Shown here piece by piece: positions 1-5,683 of a DNA stretch of 7,183 nt (position 1 is the first letter of the stretch; every line of letters begins with the position of its first letter). The DNA comes from UBA6100 sp049658145 (GTDB lineage: Bacteria; Actinomycetota; Coriobacteriia; Anaerosomatales; Anaerosomataceae). The translations under genes were made by a program, and so were the position numbers. The notes beneath the pieces were generated by a model. That model was not told the origin of the DNA. It made no database searches and saw only the letters and a list, made by a program, of their open reading frames with translations. The DNA lies in assembly GCA_049658145.1 (NCBI GenBank), contig JBASOJ010000072.1:1-7183 (forward strand), given 5' to 3'.

Positions 1-535
1 CGTCGAGGGGGAGCCGCTGCCGCGCGCGCACTCCCGCGCGCATCAGGCGCTCCCCGACGCCGATCGTCTTCGTGGCGTGGCCGAGCGCGGCGATCGCATG
101 CACCCGCTCGCCGTCCCGGAGATCGGCCAGCCTGCCCGCGCGCTCGGCATCGAACGAGGCCGCGATCCAAACGGAGTCGATGCCGGCGGCCGTTGCGTCG
201 AGCACCACGGCCTCGCCGATGTAGCCCACCTCGAGCGTCGCGTCCTCCGTGCCGACGAACGCCGCGAGCGATGGTGCGCCCTCGATCCTGCCGTAGCTGC
301 CCACCAGCCCGGTGAACACTTCGGGCGGCGCTTGCCGCACCACAACGGCGCGGGCCCGGACCGTCGGAGCGGTGAGCCGCTCACAGGTCTCCTCGAGCCG
401 GTCGAGGAGTGCCGGGGCCGGGGAGGTTCCGTCGAATCGGCGGCTTGAGATGCGGTGCGGGATGGCGTCGAACCACCCGGCGGTCCGATCGTGGGGGAGA
501 GTGATGTTCAGTGGCAACGCGGGCTCCTCGGTCAT
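1..535 (-). CDS. Nitroreductase-fold (TM1586-type) protein, 3' end outside window
   Basis: Translating the minus strand from ATG 533-535 gives 178 codons with no stop before the left edge, so the gene is partial. Motifs fit the putative TM1586-like nitroreductase family. Near the N-terminus is FDAIPHRISSRRF (residues 22-34), the usual FMN-phosphate-binding Arg/Ser region. GYIGEAVVLDATAAGIDSVW (104-123) matches the conserved helix and strand of the second half, and AIAALGHATK (147-156) corresponds to the late glycine-containing strand of the fold. The family normally has about 200-250 residues, so roughly 30-70 are missing. These are FMN-dependent oxidoreductases whose substrates are mostly unknown. 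The ATG has no good ribosome binding site. A GAGGAG inside the first codons lies six bases ahead of a TTG at 515-517, which could be the true start. The gene is divergent from the unit beginning at 715. Confidence 0.75.
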   Translation of the reverse strand, partial: MTEEPALPLNITLPHDRTAGWFDAIPHRISSRRFDGTSPAPALLDRLEETCERLTAPTVRARAVVVRQAPPEVFTGLVGSYGRIEGAPSLAAFVGTEDATLEVGYIGEAVVLDATAAGIDSVWIAASFDAERAGRLADLRDGERVHAIAALGHATKTIGVGERLMRAGVRARQRLPLD

Positions 536-638
536 CGGGTGCGGCGCTGATGCGTATAGGGAGATTATGCACACTCCGAGCACGCGCAGTGTCCGCATCC
601 GGCCAGTGGATGTTAGCTGCGCGCAAAGCCTCTGTTAG

Positions 639-656
639 AAGCCGGTGAACCGGCTT
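639..656. promoter_or_regulatory. Perfect inverted repeat in divergent intergenic region
   Basis: AAGCCGG-TGAA-CCGGCTT is a perfect 7-bp inverted repeat with a four-base centre, lying between the divergent nitroreductase-type gene and the 715-2877 unit. Only three Ts follow it on the plus strand and no gene ends just upstream, so a terminator is unlikely. It could be a 5'-UTR hairpin or an operator. No convincing sigma70 promoter was seen beside it. Confidence 0.35.
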
Positions 657-714
657 TACCGCGCCCGTTTCCGGCCGACAATGACTCCGTCGGCAACCGG
701 ACGAGGAGCTGTGC

Positions 715-921
715 GTGGAGCTGTACCAGATATGCCGGAGGGTGAGTGAGGAGCTCGAACGCAGGCATGCGGGCGATCCGATGGGCCTGGTGCTCGCCAA
801 GGGTGAACTGGCCCGGCAGACGGGGTTCCTTGCCGGCCTGGTGGGGCGGTCCGACCCTGATGATCCCGAGAAGATCGGCAAGCTGCGCCAGGCGGCTGCC
901 GCCATGAACATCTACGTCTAG
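715..921 (+). CDS. Small protein of unknown function (68 aa)
   Basis: This is a GTG-initiated 68-residue gene supported by a GAGGAG ribosome binding site at 703-708, six bases before the start. The stop is 13 bases before the next gene, so it is the probable first gene of a three-gene operon with the HAMP membrane protein and the RimK-type ligase. The product is soluble and probably helical. An N-terminal charged amphipathic part (residues 1-20, with one Cys at position 7) is followed by GELARQTGFLAGLVG (about 30-44) and a DPDDPEK segment leading into a final helix rich in Ala. No signal peptide, TM segment or known catalytic motif is visible. I do not recognise the family. High GC at third positions and the good ribosome binding site argue that it is real. 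Confidence 0.7.
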   Translation: MELYQICRRVSEELERRHAGDPMGLVLAKGELARQTGFLAGLVGRSDPDDPEKIGKLRQAAAAMNIYV

Positions 922-934
922 GACGGGAGCGGGC

Positions 935-1972
935 ATGACCCTCAGCGTGAAGCAGCGGATCGGCGTGGCAATGACCCTGGTGGTGCTGGTGAACCTGGTG
1001 GCTGGCGGCTTCAGCTGGCTGTTGCATCAGCGCGCCGCCAGCTACGAACTCGCCTCCGAGCGCGCGACAGCCCGCTCGCAGTGGGTGGCGTCGGTCTCGG
1101 CGAGGGTCTTCACCTTCGTGAGCGAGGCGACGGATCTCGCCCTGGGCGTTCAGGGGGCGAGCGAGGAATCGTCTGCCGAGTATGGCGATCTTGTGGGAGC
1201 GGATGCGGCCACATCGCGGCTCATCGGCCGTGCGCCTGACGACCTGGATCCGGACATGGCTGCGGATATCGCCGGGCGCTGGGATGCACTGCGGCCCGCG
1301 GTGTTCACCTGGGTGAACGCCGAAGCCGAGCGTGCGGACTCCACGCTGCGCCTGACGCTCGGCGAGGGCGACGGGGTTCGCGCGAGCACAAGCTCCACCA
1401 TCGAGGTGCCCGCGGAGCTCGACGGACTCGACGTGCCGCTGATGAGGCGCGCCGTTCGCAGTGAGGTCGAATCGTTCATCGCAGGGGAGCTGCGTCTCGC
1501 GCTCAACGATGCCGAGAACGATGCGCGCGTGGCAGGACGCGCGGCCTCGAAGGCCCGCGATACCGCGTTCAACGTGACTGTTGCCGCGATCGCACTCGGC
1601 CTGGTTGTCGCGATAGTCGCTGCCATCTGGCTCTACCGCACCATCGCGGGACCGCTCATCGCTGCCGAGAAGGTCGCCCGACAGGTGACCGCCGGCGACT
1701 ATTCCGCGGTCTTCGTGAAGACGAGAGATGATGAGATCGGTGCGCTCGTGCACGCGGTGGAGGAGATGCGCGACACGGTGGTCGGTCACGTGAACGTGAT
1801 GCGCGAGCTTGCGGGTGCGGTGATCATCACTGCGGGCGACGTGTCCGCCGGGGCGGCGGCCGTACGAGAGCTCACGCCTAACGCCAACCATCGGCTCTCC
1901 GAGGTGGTCACGACCGTCGAGCGGCGCTCCGCGACCCTGTCGCAGCTCGCCGACCAGATGCTGCACGTGTAG
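935..1972 (+). CDS. Two-TM sensor protein ending in a HAMP domain, no output domain
   Basis: The predicted 345-residue inner-membrane protein has TM1 at about 9-30, an extracytoplasmic region of about 180 residues (31-210) rich in Ala, Glu and Arg, and TM2 at about 211-233. The architecture matches methyl-accepting chemotaxis proteins or sensor kinases. Residues 234-287 look like a HAMP domain: YRTIAGPL carries the conserved proline (P240), RDDEIGAL (264-271) carries the conserved DEIG, and an amphipathic second helix runs to about 287. After HAMP only about 58 residues remain. They lack a methyl-accepting hairpin, histidine kinase, GGDEF, EAL or phosphatase motif. The ending, SATLSQLADQMLHV, faintly resembles the last helix of chemotaxis receptors. 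The start ATG follows GGGAGC. The ligand of the sensor region cannot be read from the sequence. The ligase gene begins two bases after its stop. Confidence 0.78.
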   Translation: MTLSVKQRIGVAMTLVVLVNLVAGGFSWLLHQRAASYELASERATARSQWVASVSARVFTFVSEATDLALGVQGASEESSAEYGDLVGADAATSRLIGRAPDDLDPDMAADIAGRWDALRPAVFTWVNAEAERADSTLRLTLGEGDGVRASTSSTIEVPAELDGLDVPLMRRAVRSEVESFIAGELRLALNDAENDARVAGRAASKARDTAFNVTVAAIALGLVVAIVAAIWLYRTIAGPLIAAEKVARQVTAGDYSAVFVKTRDDEIGALVHAVEEMRDTVVGHVNVMRELAGAVIITAGDVSAGAAAVRELTPNANHRLSEVVTTVERRSATLSQLADQMLHV

Positions 1973-1974
1973 CT

Positions 1975-2877
1975 GTGTCGCACCGAGAATCGGACCCGTC
2001 GTCGACGGTAGCGTTCCTCTCCGGCGAGAAGCGCTGCTACAGCCGCACACGCTTCGAGGAAGAGGCCGGGCCGCTCGGCTTGCGTGTGGACTGGCTGGAC
2101 CCGCAGGGTTTCGACCTGCTTGTGGACGCCGAGAATCCACGCGCCTTCTACAGGTCGCGGCCGTTCAGACAGCCCGCGGCGTTCGTTGCCCGGACGGGCA
2201 GCGACACCACCTTGTTCGCACGCGCCATCATCAGGCACATGGAAGGCCCCGGCGGGCCGGTTGTGATCAACTCCTCCGCCTCGATCATGGCTGCCCGCGA
2301 CAAGCTCCTTGCCCATCAGGTGTTCGCCGGGGCGGGTATCCCGTTCCCTCGCACGGTGCTTGCCCGCCAACCCTCGGACGTTGCGAAGATGGTCAGGCTC
2401 GTCGGTGGCCCCCGGGCGATCCTGAAGCTGATGAGCGGCACGCATGGCAGGGGTGTGATGCTGGGCAGGGACTTCGACGAGATCCAGGCTTCGCTTGAAA
2501 CGGTGTGGGCGCTCAACGAGACCCTCCTGATCCAGGAGTACATAGAGTGCGGCGGGACGGACACCCGGGTCATCACGGTCGGTGGTCGCGTTCTGGGTGC
2601 CATGAAGCGAACCGCGAAGCTCGGCTCGTTCCGCGCGAATGTCCACCAGGGCGCGCATGTGGAGCAACAGCCGATCGACGAGGAGCTCGAGTGGTTGGCG
2701 CTTCGCGCCACAGAAGTGCTCGGTCTCGAGCTGTCCGGTGTGGATGTCGTCAGAGGCGAGCGCGGCTACTCGGTCATCGAGGTCAACTCCGCTCCGGGCT
2801 TCCAAGGCTTCGAGAAGGCGACGGGCATCAACACCGCCGCGGAGATCATGCGCTACATCCGGTTCAGAACGCGCTGA
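1975..2877 (+). CDS. rimK: RimK-type ATP-grasp amino-acid/peptide ligase
   Basis: The 300-residue product, the length of E. coli RimK, aligns with it throughout from memory. An N-terminal strand TVAFLSGEK (11-19) is followed by NPRAFYR (54-60) and ARTGSDTT (72-79). Then come ARDK with the nucleotide-binding Lys110, LKLMSGTHGRGV (150-161) with Lys151 and the glycine loop, and QEYIE (187-191). KRTAKLGSFRANVHQG (211-226) matches the family's Arg/Lys substrate and phosphate region. Metal ligands are expected at Asp257, Glu269 and Asn271 (VIEVNSAPG). The family joins amino acids, classically glutamates onto ribosomal protein S6, to a C-terminal carboxylate through an acyl-phosphate. The substrate here is unproven, and relatives act in lysine, F420 or peptide-tail formation. 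The GTG start adds about 10 residues relative to E. coli, has only a weak ribosome binding site and lies two bases after the HAMP gene, which suggests translational coupling. All core catalytic residues are present. Confidence 0.85.
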   Translation: MSHRESDPSSTVAFLSGEKRCYSRTRFEEEAGPLGLRVDWLDPQGFDLLVDAENPRAFYRSRPFRQPAAFVARTGSDTTLFARAIIRHMEGPGGPVVINSSASIMAARDKLLAHQVFAGAGIPFPRTVLARQPSDVAKMVRLVGGPRAILKLMSGTHGRGVMLGRDFDEIQASLETVWALNETLLIQEYIECGGTDTRVITVGGRVLGAMKRTAKLGSFRANVHQGAHVEQQPIDEELEWLALRATEVLGLELSGVDVVRGERGYSVIEVNSAPGFQGFEKATGINTAAEIMRYIRFRTR

Positions 2878-2893
2878 CCGCACCCCAACGGGC

Positions 2894-2984
2894 TGTGGAT
2901 AACGTGGATGAATGGTTACACCCACGTATCCGCACGTCATGGACGGGCGAGAACACCGTGATGCGTCATGCGGGCTTCTCCACA
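2894..2984. promoter_or_regulatory. Cluster of DnaA-box-like 9-mers
   Basis: TGTGGATAA at 2894-2902 is the exact complement of the DnaA-box consensus TTATCCACA. Within 91 bp there are also TTCTCCACA (2976-2984, one mismatch), CGTGGATGA (2903-2911, two mismatches) and GTATCCGCA (2926-2934, two mismatches). The first and third also form an imperfect inverted repeat around a short AT-richer segment (GAATGGTTACA). The cluster lies in the non-coding gap between the RimK-type and PsiE-type genes. No dnaA, dnaN, rpmH or other origin-linked gene is visible, so it is annotated only as possible DnaA-binding sites. Confidence 0.4.
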
Positions 2985-3090
2985 GGCGCTCCGTGTGGTC
3001 GATTCGTCCGGGCGGTCGTGTTACCAAGAGTTGGCGAGCGCGCAACGTCGATGTCACCGATCGTGCGGGCCTGTACCTGATGATTCAGCT

Positions 3091-3135
3091 ATGAACACGC
3101 AGCGCGATACGACCATCCCGGGTACGCAGCGATGA
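3091..3135 (+). CDS. Possible 14-codon leader ORF overlapping the PsiE-type start
   Basis: ATG at 3091 opens a 14-codon frame (MNTQRDTTIPGTQR) whose TGA stop overlaps the ATG of the next gene as ATGA at 3132-3135. The downstream gene has no clear ribosome binding site of its own, so a short translated leader could deliver ribosomes to it. The leader also lacks a good ribosome binding site, and the frame is open further upstream with a TTG at 3031. Treat it as a possibility only. Confidence 0.25.
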   Translation: MNTQRDTTIPGTQR

Positions 3136-3659
3136 CCCAGACCGGCCCGGACCGGAAGCCTCTTCGCGTACATCTGCGGGGAGTCTCGGTCGCCGCGGTC
3201 CAGGCCTCCGTCATCCGCATGCTGGTCGACGTACTGGTCATGCTGGTGCTGATCGTACTTGTGTGGGTCGTTCTCGGAGTTGCCCGGGATGTCTGGATTG
3301 CGATCACCACCCGCTCGCCCGAGGGATTCAAGTCGCTCTCGATCGAGTTGCTGACCGTCTTCGTCTTCATCGAGCTGTTCCATTCGCTGTCCGAATACAT
3401 GCGCTTCCAGCGGGTCCGCGTGACTCACTTGCTCGATGCGTCGCTCGCCTTCGTGCTGCGTGAAGTCTGGGTGGGGATGTACGGGGGCCATCTTGACTCG
3501 GCGAGTGTGTTCGCGCTGGCTGGTCTCGTGCTCGCACTCGGCATCGTGCGGACGCTGGCGGTTGTGTATTCCCCGGGTGAGCGGGCTGCGGAGATCGCGG
3601 ACGCGCAGGAGGTAGAGGTGCAGGCCGAGGAGCTCAGCCACCAGACAGAGCTCCGGTAG
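3132..3659 (+). CDS. PsiE-family (phosphate-starvation-inducible E) membrane protein
   Basis: The predicted 175-residue integral membrane protein has four hydrophobic segments at about 28-50, 68-86, 98-117 and 124-145, with a basic N-terminus and an acidic, Glu-rich C-terminal tail. The second to third segments carry the signature of the PsiE family (PF06146): IELLTVFVFIELFHSLSEYM (71-90), then a short RFQRVRV turn and a third helix, LLDASLAFVLREVWV. E. coli PsiE has about 136 residues, so this protein carries extra N- and C-terminal tails. The family's biochemical role is not established. E. coli psiE is induced by phosphate starvation, but I see no clear PHO box upstream. ATG 3132 is chosen because an in-frame stop at 3081-3083 leaves no earlier start. 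The start lacks a strong ribosome binding site. IS remnants begin about 30 bases after its stop. Confidence 0.65.
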   Translation: MTQTGPDRKPLRVHLRGVSVAAVQASVIRMLVDVLVMLVLIVLVWVVLGVARDVWIAITTRSPEGFKSLSIELLTVFVFIELFHSLSEYMRFQRVRVTHLLDASLAFVLREVWVGMYGGHLDSASVFALAGLVLALGIVRTLAVVYSPGERAAEIADAQEVEVQAEELSHQTELR

Positions 3660-3690
3660 CCGAGGCTGCGCCCGGACGCGAGTGCCGCAC

Positions 3691-3851
3691 GACGATGCGG
3701 TCACCGAGCGGTGATGGCGACGATCAAGAAGGACTGCGTGCACCGTCACCGGTTCAAGGTTCGCGATCTTCGGCTACATGCAGGGCTTCTACAACCCGCA
3801 CAGGCTCCTCGTCGCTGGGGAACTTGTTCCGGCGGAGTTCCAGCGGAGACT
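3691..3851 (+). pseudogene. C-terminal remnant of IS3-family transposase (OrfB)
   Basis: Three blocks in changing frames rebuild the end of an IS3-type DDE transposase. DDAVTER (3691-3711) is followed by ATIKKDCVHRHRFK (3717-3758), then FAIFGYMQGFYNPHR (from 3760) leading to LVPAEFQRRL (to about 3851). Known IS3 OrfB proteins end in a pattern like DNAxxESFFATLKKE-HRRRF-IFEYIEGFYNxxRxHSALGYLSPAEFE, which these blocks follow in order. A stop (TGA 3712-3714) and a frame change separate the first two blocks, and about seven residues are missing between the second and third. The HSALGYLSP element is replaced by LVAGELVP. Only the tail is present, including the region of the last catalytic Glu, so the fragment is dead. 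It abuts the IS481-type remnant at about 3850. Confidence 0.72.
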
Positions 3852-4076
3852 GGCGCGGGTGAGCTCGTCCCGGATGGGCACGCTCGCCTCCTCGGTCTCG
3901 CGCAGGGTCTTGGGAGGGACGTGTACCGGGGCGCGTGAGCGCCTCATACCCACCTTCTCGGAACCGTGGATCGCCTTCGCCGCCCAGCTTTTGGATACCG
4001 CGTGGGCGCGGGCAACTTCGCGGTGGCTCCTGCCCTCCACCAGCAGTGCGTCCACCACGTAGCGCGCCAGAGCCAT
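3848..4076 (-). pseudogene. N-terminal remnant of IS481-family transposase
   Basis: On the minus strand, ATG 4074-4076 starts MALARYVVDALLVEGRSHRE, then VARAHAVSKSW. This is the HTH N-terminus typical of actinobacterial IS481 transposases (usually ARY-V-AVLVEGRSYREVARxxGVSKSWV). The expected next segment, RFREGGYEALTRP, is present but in a different frame (3966-3928). The sequence then returns to the first frame at about 3932 for APVHVPPKTLRETEEASVP, then IRDELTRASL. Two frame lesions therefore compensate each other. The whole DDE catalytic core is absent because the sequence switches to the IS3 remnant at about 3850. The gene cannot make an active transposase. Confidence 0.78.
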
Positions 4077-4096
4077 CGAAGACCCCTCCCACCAGG

Positions 4097-4120
4097 TGTT
4101 CACGATGTGGTGAACTCATG
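4097..4120. repeat. Inverted repeat at the probable left end of the IS481 remnant
   Basis: TGTTCAC-GATGTG-GTGAAC holds a perfect 6-bp inverted repeat (GTTCAC 4098-4103, GTGAAC 4110-4115) about 20 bases upstream of the IS481-type start codon at 4076. Its position and its TGTT...GTGAACT look suit the terminal repeat and promoter end of an IS481 element. The partner terminal repeat is gone, so the exact boundary cannot be set. Confidence 0.35.
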
Positions 4121-4284
4121 CACCTCCCGCTTCGCCAGAATGAAGTGACGAAAGGGCCTCCAGCGATGGCGCCACCCTGCGACACCAGGTAGTCGATAGT
4201 CGCTGTGCGCTGGACGTCGCCGACCTCAAGGCCCCTTATCTCGATGCGCCCGACGATCGACTCCCACTCGGCTGTGTGGTGCAT
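4121..4284 (-). other. Unassigned open stretch, possibly a disrupted gene fragment
   Basis: The minus strand is open from ATG 4282-4284, reading MHHTAEWESIVGRIEIRGLE, then VGDVQRTATIDYLVSQGG. It continues into the IS481 end without its own stop. The composition is protein-like with high GC at third positions, but there is no ribosome binding site. A different frame (VIAIDVLAVDFVTN) is open just upstream, right after the Fic-fold stop codon. It could be the remains of a small gene disrupted by the IS element, or simply non-coding. I do not recognise it. Confidence 0.2.
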
Positions 4285-4333
4285 GAGGCGTTCGTGACGA
4301 AGTCCACCGCAAGAACATCGATGGCGATCACGG

Positions 4334-5641
4334 TTAGCTCAGTCGGTCGGCTTCCAATTCGTCTAAGCGCGGTCCACGACTGAACACGAACGCTTTGCCT
4401 CTTTGCTCCATGACCAGGTAGTCCCTTTCGAATAGCTCAAGCAGGTCACGGCGAGCGGTGGTGTAGTGGATGCCATGGTTCTTCTGGTGGTAACGGATTC
4501 TGAACTCAGCAGCAGGTGCTCTAAGCGCCCTGCCGAGAATCGAACGCTGGCGTTGGTTCAGCAGTGGCTCATCAAAGAGTAGTCGACGCATCTCCCCGTC
4601 TCGCTCCTCCCATTGCGCTACTCGTGCTTGGAGTTGGCCCAAGGTAACCAAGATCAGCTGCACAGCCAGTGTCTGCAGCGCTGTGAGGTCGGACGGATTC
4701 CTCTCATTCACTTGAGCGTAGGAGGCTCGATCATATGTGACCATCGGTGGTCTGATGAAGTCCCGTTCCCAGTCGACCTTGGCCCTCGAAAGGGGGAGGA
4801 GCGCCAACACCGGCAGGTCGTTCTTGAGGGCGAACAACTTGGAAGCCAAACGCCCCACCTGGCTGGATATCGTGCCAAGGGGCGAGTAGTAGCGCCAGGC
4901 GTCGACTGTGAGCTCTCCCTGCAGGGTCACGAGGTCATCTGGATCACAGGACTCCCGATTCAAGTAGTCGGCGATGACAACCATCTGTCTCACTGCGGAT
5001 TCCTCGCGCTGGTCTACGCTCGAATCCTCGGCTCGCATGAGGATGCCTCTTGATGCCGGCCGGAGTTGCACCTGGCCGAGATCCACATCCTTGAGAAGCA
5101 GTTCACGGATGTACATGAACATGTCAACCGAGAATGGTTCATCCACAAGGTCGGGCAGGCGAGCGAGTGCCGTGTGTGTGTTCTGGAGGAGGCGGTCTGA
5201 ATCCGATTGTGCACTGTGGTCGAGCCGCAAGAGTTCCTGTGCATGGTCGGATTGCACGGCGACTCCGTCGAGCGTGGCGGCAGCGACCGTCTCTTCAATC
5301 TGCAATCTCGTCAAGAAGTGCTGTCCGGCGCCTCCGCCTATTACTTCGTTGAGGTGAGAACCGGACCGACAGGCGCACGAGACGACGCGTACTCCATCGT
5401 CGATCTCGTGTGTCCGACGGTACCAGAATGGGTTGAGGTCGAAGTCTGGTATCGGCACTGGCACGGCCACGCATTGGCTGAGTTTGCTGAGGGCATGCCA
5501 TGACTCCAACGGGCTCATGTTGCTGGGCTGTGGAAAGCCTAAGAACTCCTCCCACGGTAGGGACCGCCGGCTCATCTCCCTGACCAATCGCTTGAAGTTG
5601 GCGTCGTCAAGGAGATTGGCAAAGACGCGCTTTCCGGGCAT
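4334..5641 (-). CDS. Fic-fold protein with degenerate catalytic motif and C-terminal winged helix
   Basis: The 435-residue protein has the layout of long Fic proteins. An N-terminal region with a PWEEF/ESWHAL pattern (about 25-55) is followed by a Fic_N-like helix, IEETVAAATLDGV (115-127), helices with QNTHTALARL and FMYIRELLL (about 153-183), the Fic core, and a winged helix (about 359-421: LNQRQRSILGRAL ... TTARRDLLELFERDYLV). Where Fic enzymes have HPFx(D/E)GNGRxxR, this one has SPLGTISSQVGR (253-264). The catalytic His becomes Ser, the acidic residue Thr, and GNGR becomes ISSQ, while the Pro and second Arg remain. The inhibitory SxxxE(G/N) motif is also altered (A121, D125, G126). AMP transfer is therefore unlikely, and a DNA-binding or scaffold role is possible. 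ATG 5639-5641 is preferred over an upstream TTG at 5716 because of AAGGTGG at 5650-5656. AT content is visibly higher than in neighbouring genes, suggesting transfer. Confidence 0.72.
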   Translation of the reverse strand: MPGKRVFANLLDDANFKRLVREMSRRSLPWEEFLGFPQPSNMSPLESWHALSKLSQCVAVPVPIPDFDLNPFWYRRTHEIDDGVRVVSCACRSGSHLNEVIGGGAGQHFLTRLQIEETVAAATLDGVAVQSDHAQELLRLDHSAQSDSDRLLQNTHTALARLPDLVDEPFSVDMFMYIRELLLKDVDLGQVQLRPASRGILMRAEDSSVDQREESAVRQMVVIADYLNRESCDPDDLVTLQGELTVDAWRYYSPLGTISSQVGRLASKLFALKNDLPVLALLPLSRAKVDWERDFIRPPMVTYDRASYAQVNERNPSDLTALQTLAVQLILVTLGQLQARVAQWEERDGEMRRLLFDEPLLNQRQRSILGRALRAPAAEFRIRYHQKNHGIHYTTARRDLLELFERDYLVMEQRGKAFVFSRGPRLDELEADRLS

Positions 5642-5649
5642 TGTGCACG

Positions 5650-5656
5650 CCACCTT
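5650..5656 (-). promoter_or_regulatory. Ribosome binding site that sets the Fic-fold start
   Basis: AAGGTGG on the minus strand lies eight bases ahead of ATG 5639-5641 and is a good Shine-Dalgarno match. The alternative upstream TTG start (5716) has no such site and would overlap the candidate -35 box, so the shorter 435-residue form is preferred. Confidence 0.55.
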
Positions 5657-5683
5657 CTGGAAGAAACATACCAACCACGCATG

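Larger units (their letters stand above)
3660..4333. mobile_element. Region without intact genes: abutting IS3 and IS481 fossils plus an unassigned stretch
   Basis: These 674 bases between the PsiE-type and Fic-fold genes contain no intact gene. From left to right they hold an IS3-type transposase tail on the plus strand, an IS481-type transposase head on the minus strand, the probable left end of that IS481 copy near 4097-4120, and about 210 bases I cannot assign. The two fossils join tail to head at about 3850. This is best explained by one element inserting into or recombining with another, followed by deletion. No intact terminal repeat pair or target duplication is visible. Confidence 0.6.

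Noticed and set aside
656..2140. Long minus-strand open frame of 494 codons
   Set aside because: It runs antisense to the small protein, HAMP protein and the start of the ligase, all of which have recognisable domains or ribosome binding sites. Its translation is rich in Arg, His, Pro and Gly with no motif, as expected for the reverse strand of high-GC genes.
1786..3057. Minus-strand open frame of 423 codons across the ligase gene
   Set aside because: It is antisense to a complete RimK-type gene, has low-complexity Arg/His-rich composition and no motif.
2505..3080. Plus-strand open frame of 191 codons overlapping the ligase 3' end
   Set aside because: It is an Arg/Gly-rich off-frame reading of the ATP-grasp gene that continues into the intergenic region by chance.
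2881..3131. Chromosomal replication origin
   Set aside because: There is only one exact DnaA box, no clear AT-rich unwinding element, and no dnaA, dnaN, rpmH or parAB neighbours. It is reported only as a DnaA-box cluster.
3754..4284. Single 176-codon minus-strand gene
   Set aside because: It joins the unassigned fragment to the IS481 and IS3 remnants in the wrong frame for most of its length. Only the short REGGYEALTRP segment has meaning, and that belongs to the transposase.
4332..4350. GGTTAGCTCAGTCGGT looks like a tRNA D-arm
   Set aside because: There is no matching D-stem GAGC, no anticodon arm and no T-arm GGTTCGA nearby. It lies over the 3' end of the Fic-fold coding sequence.
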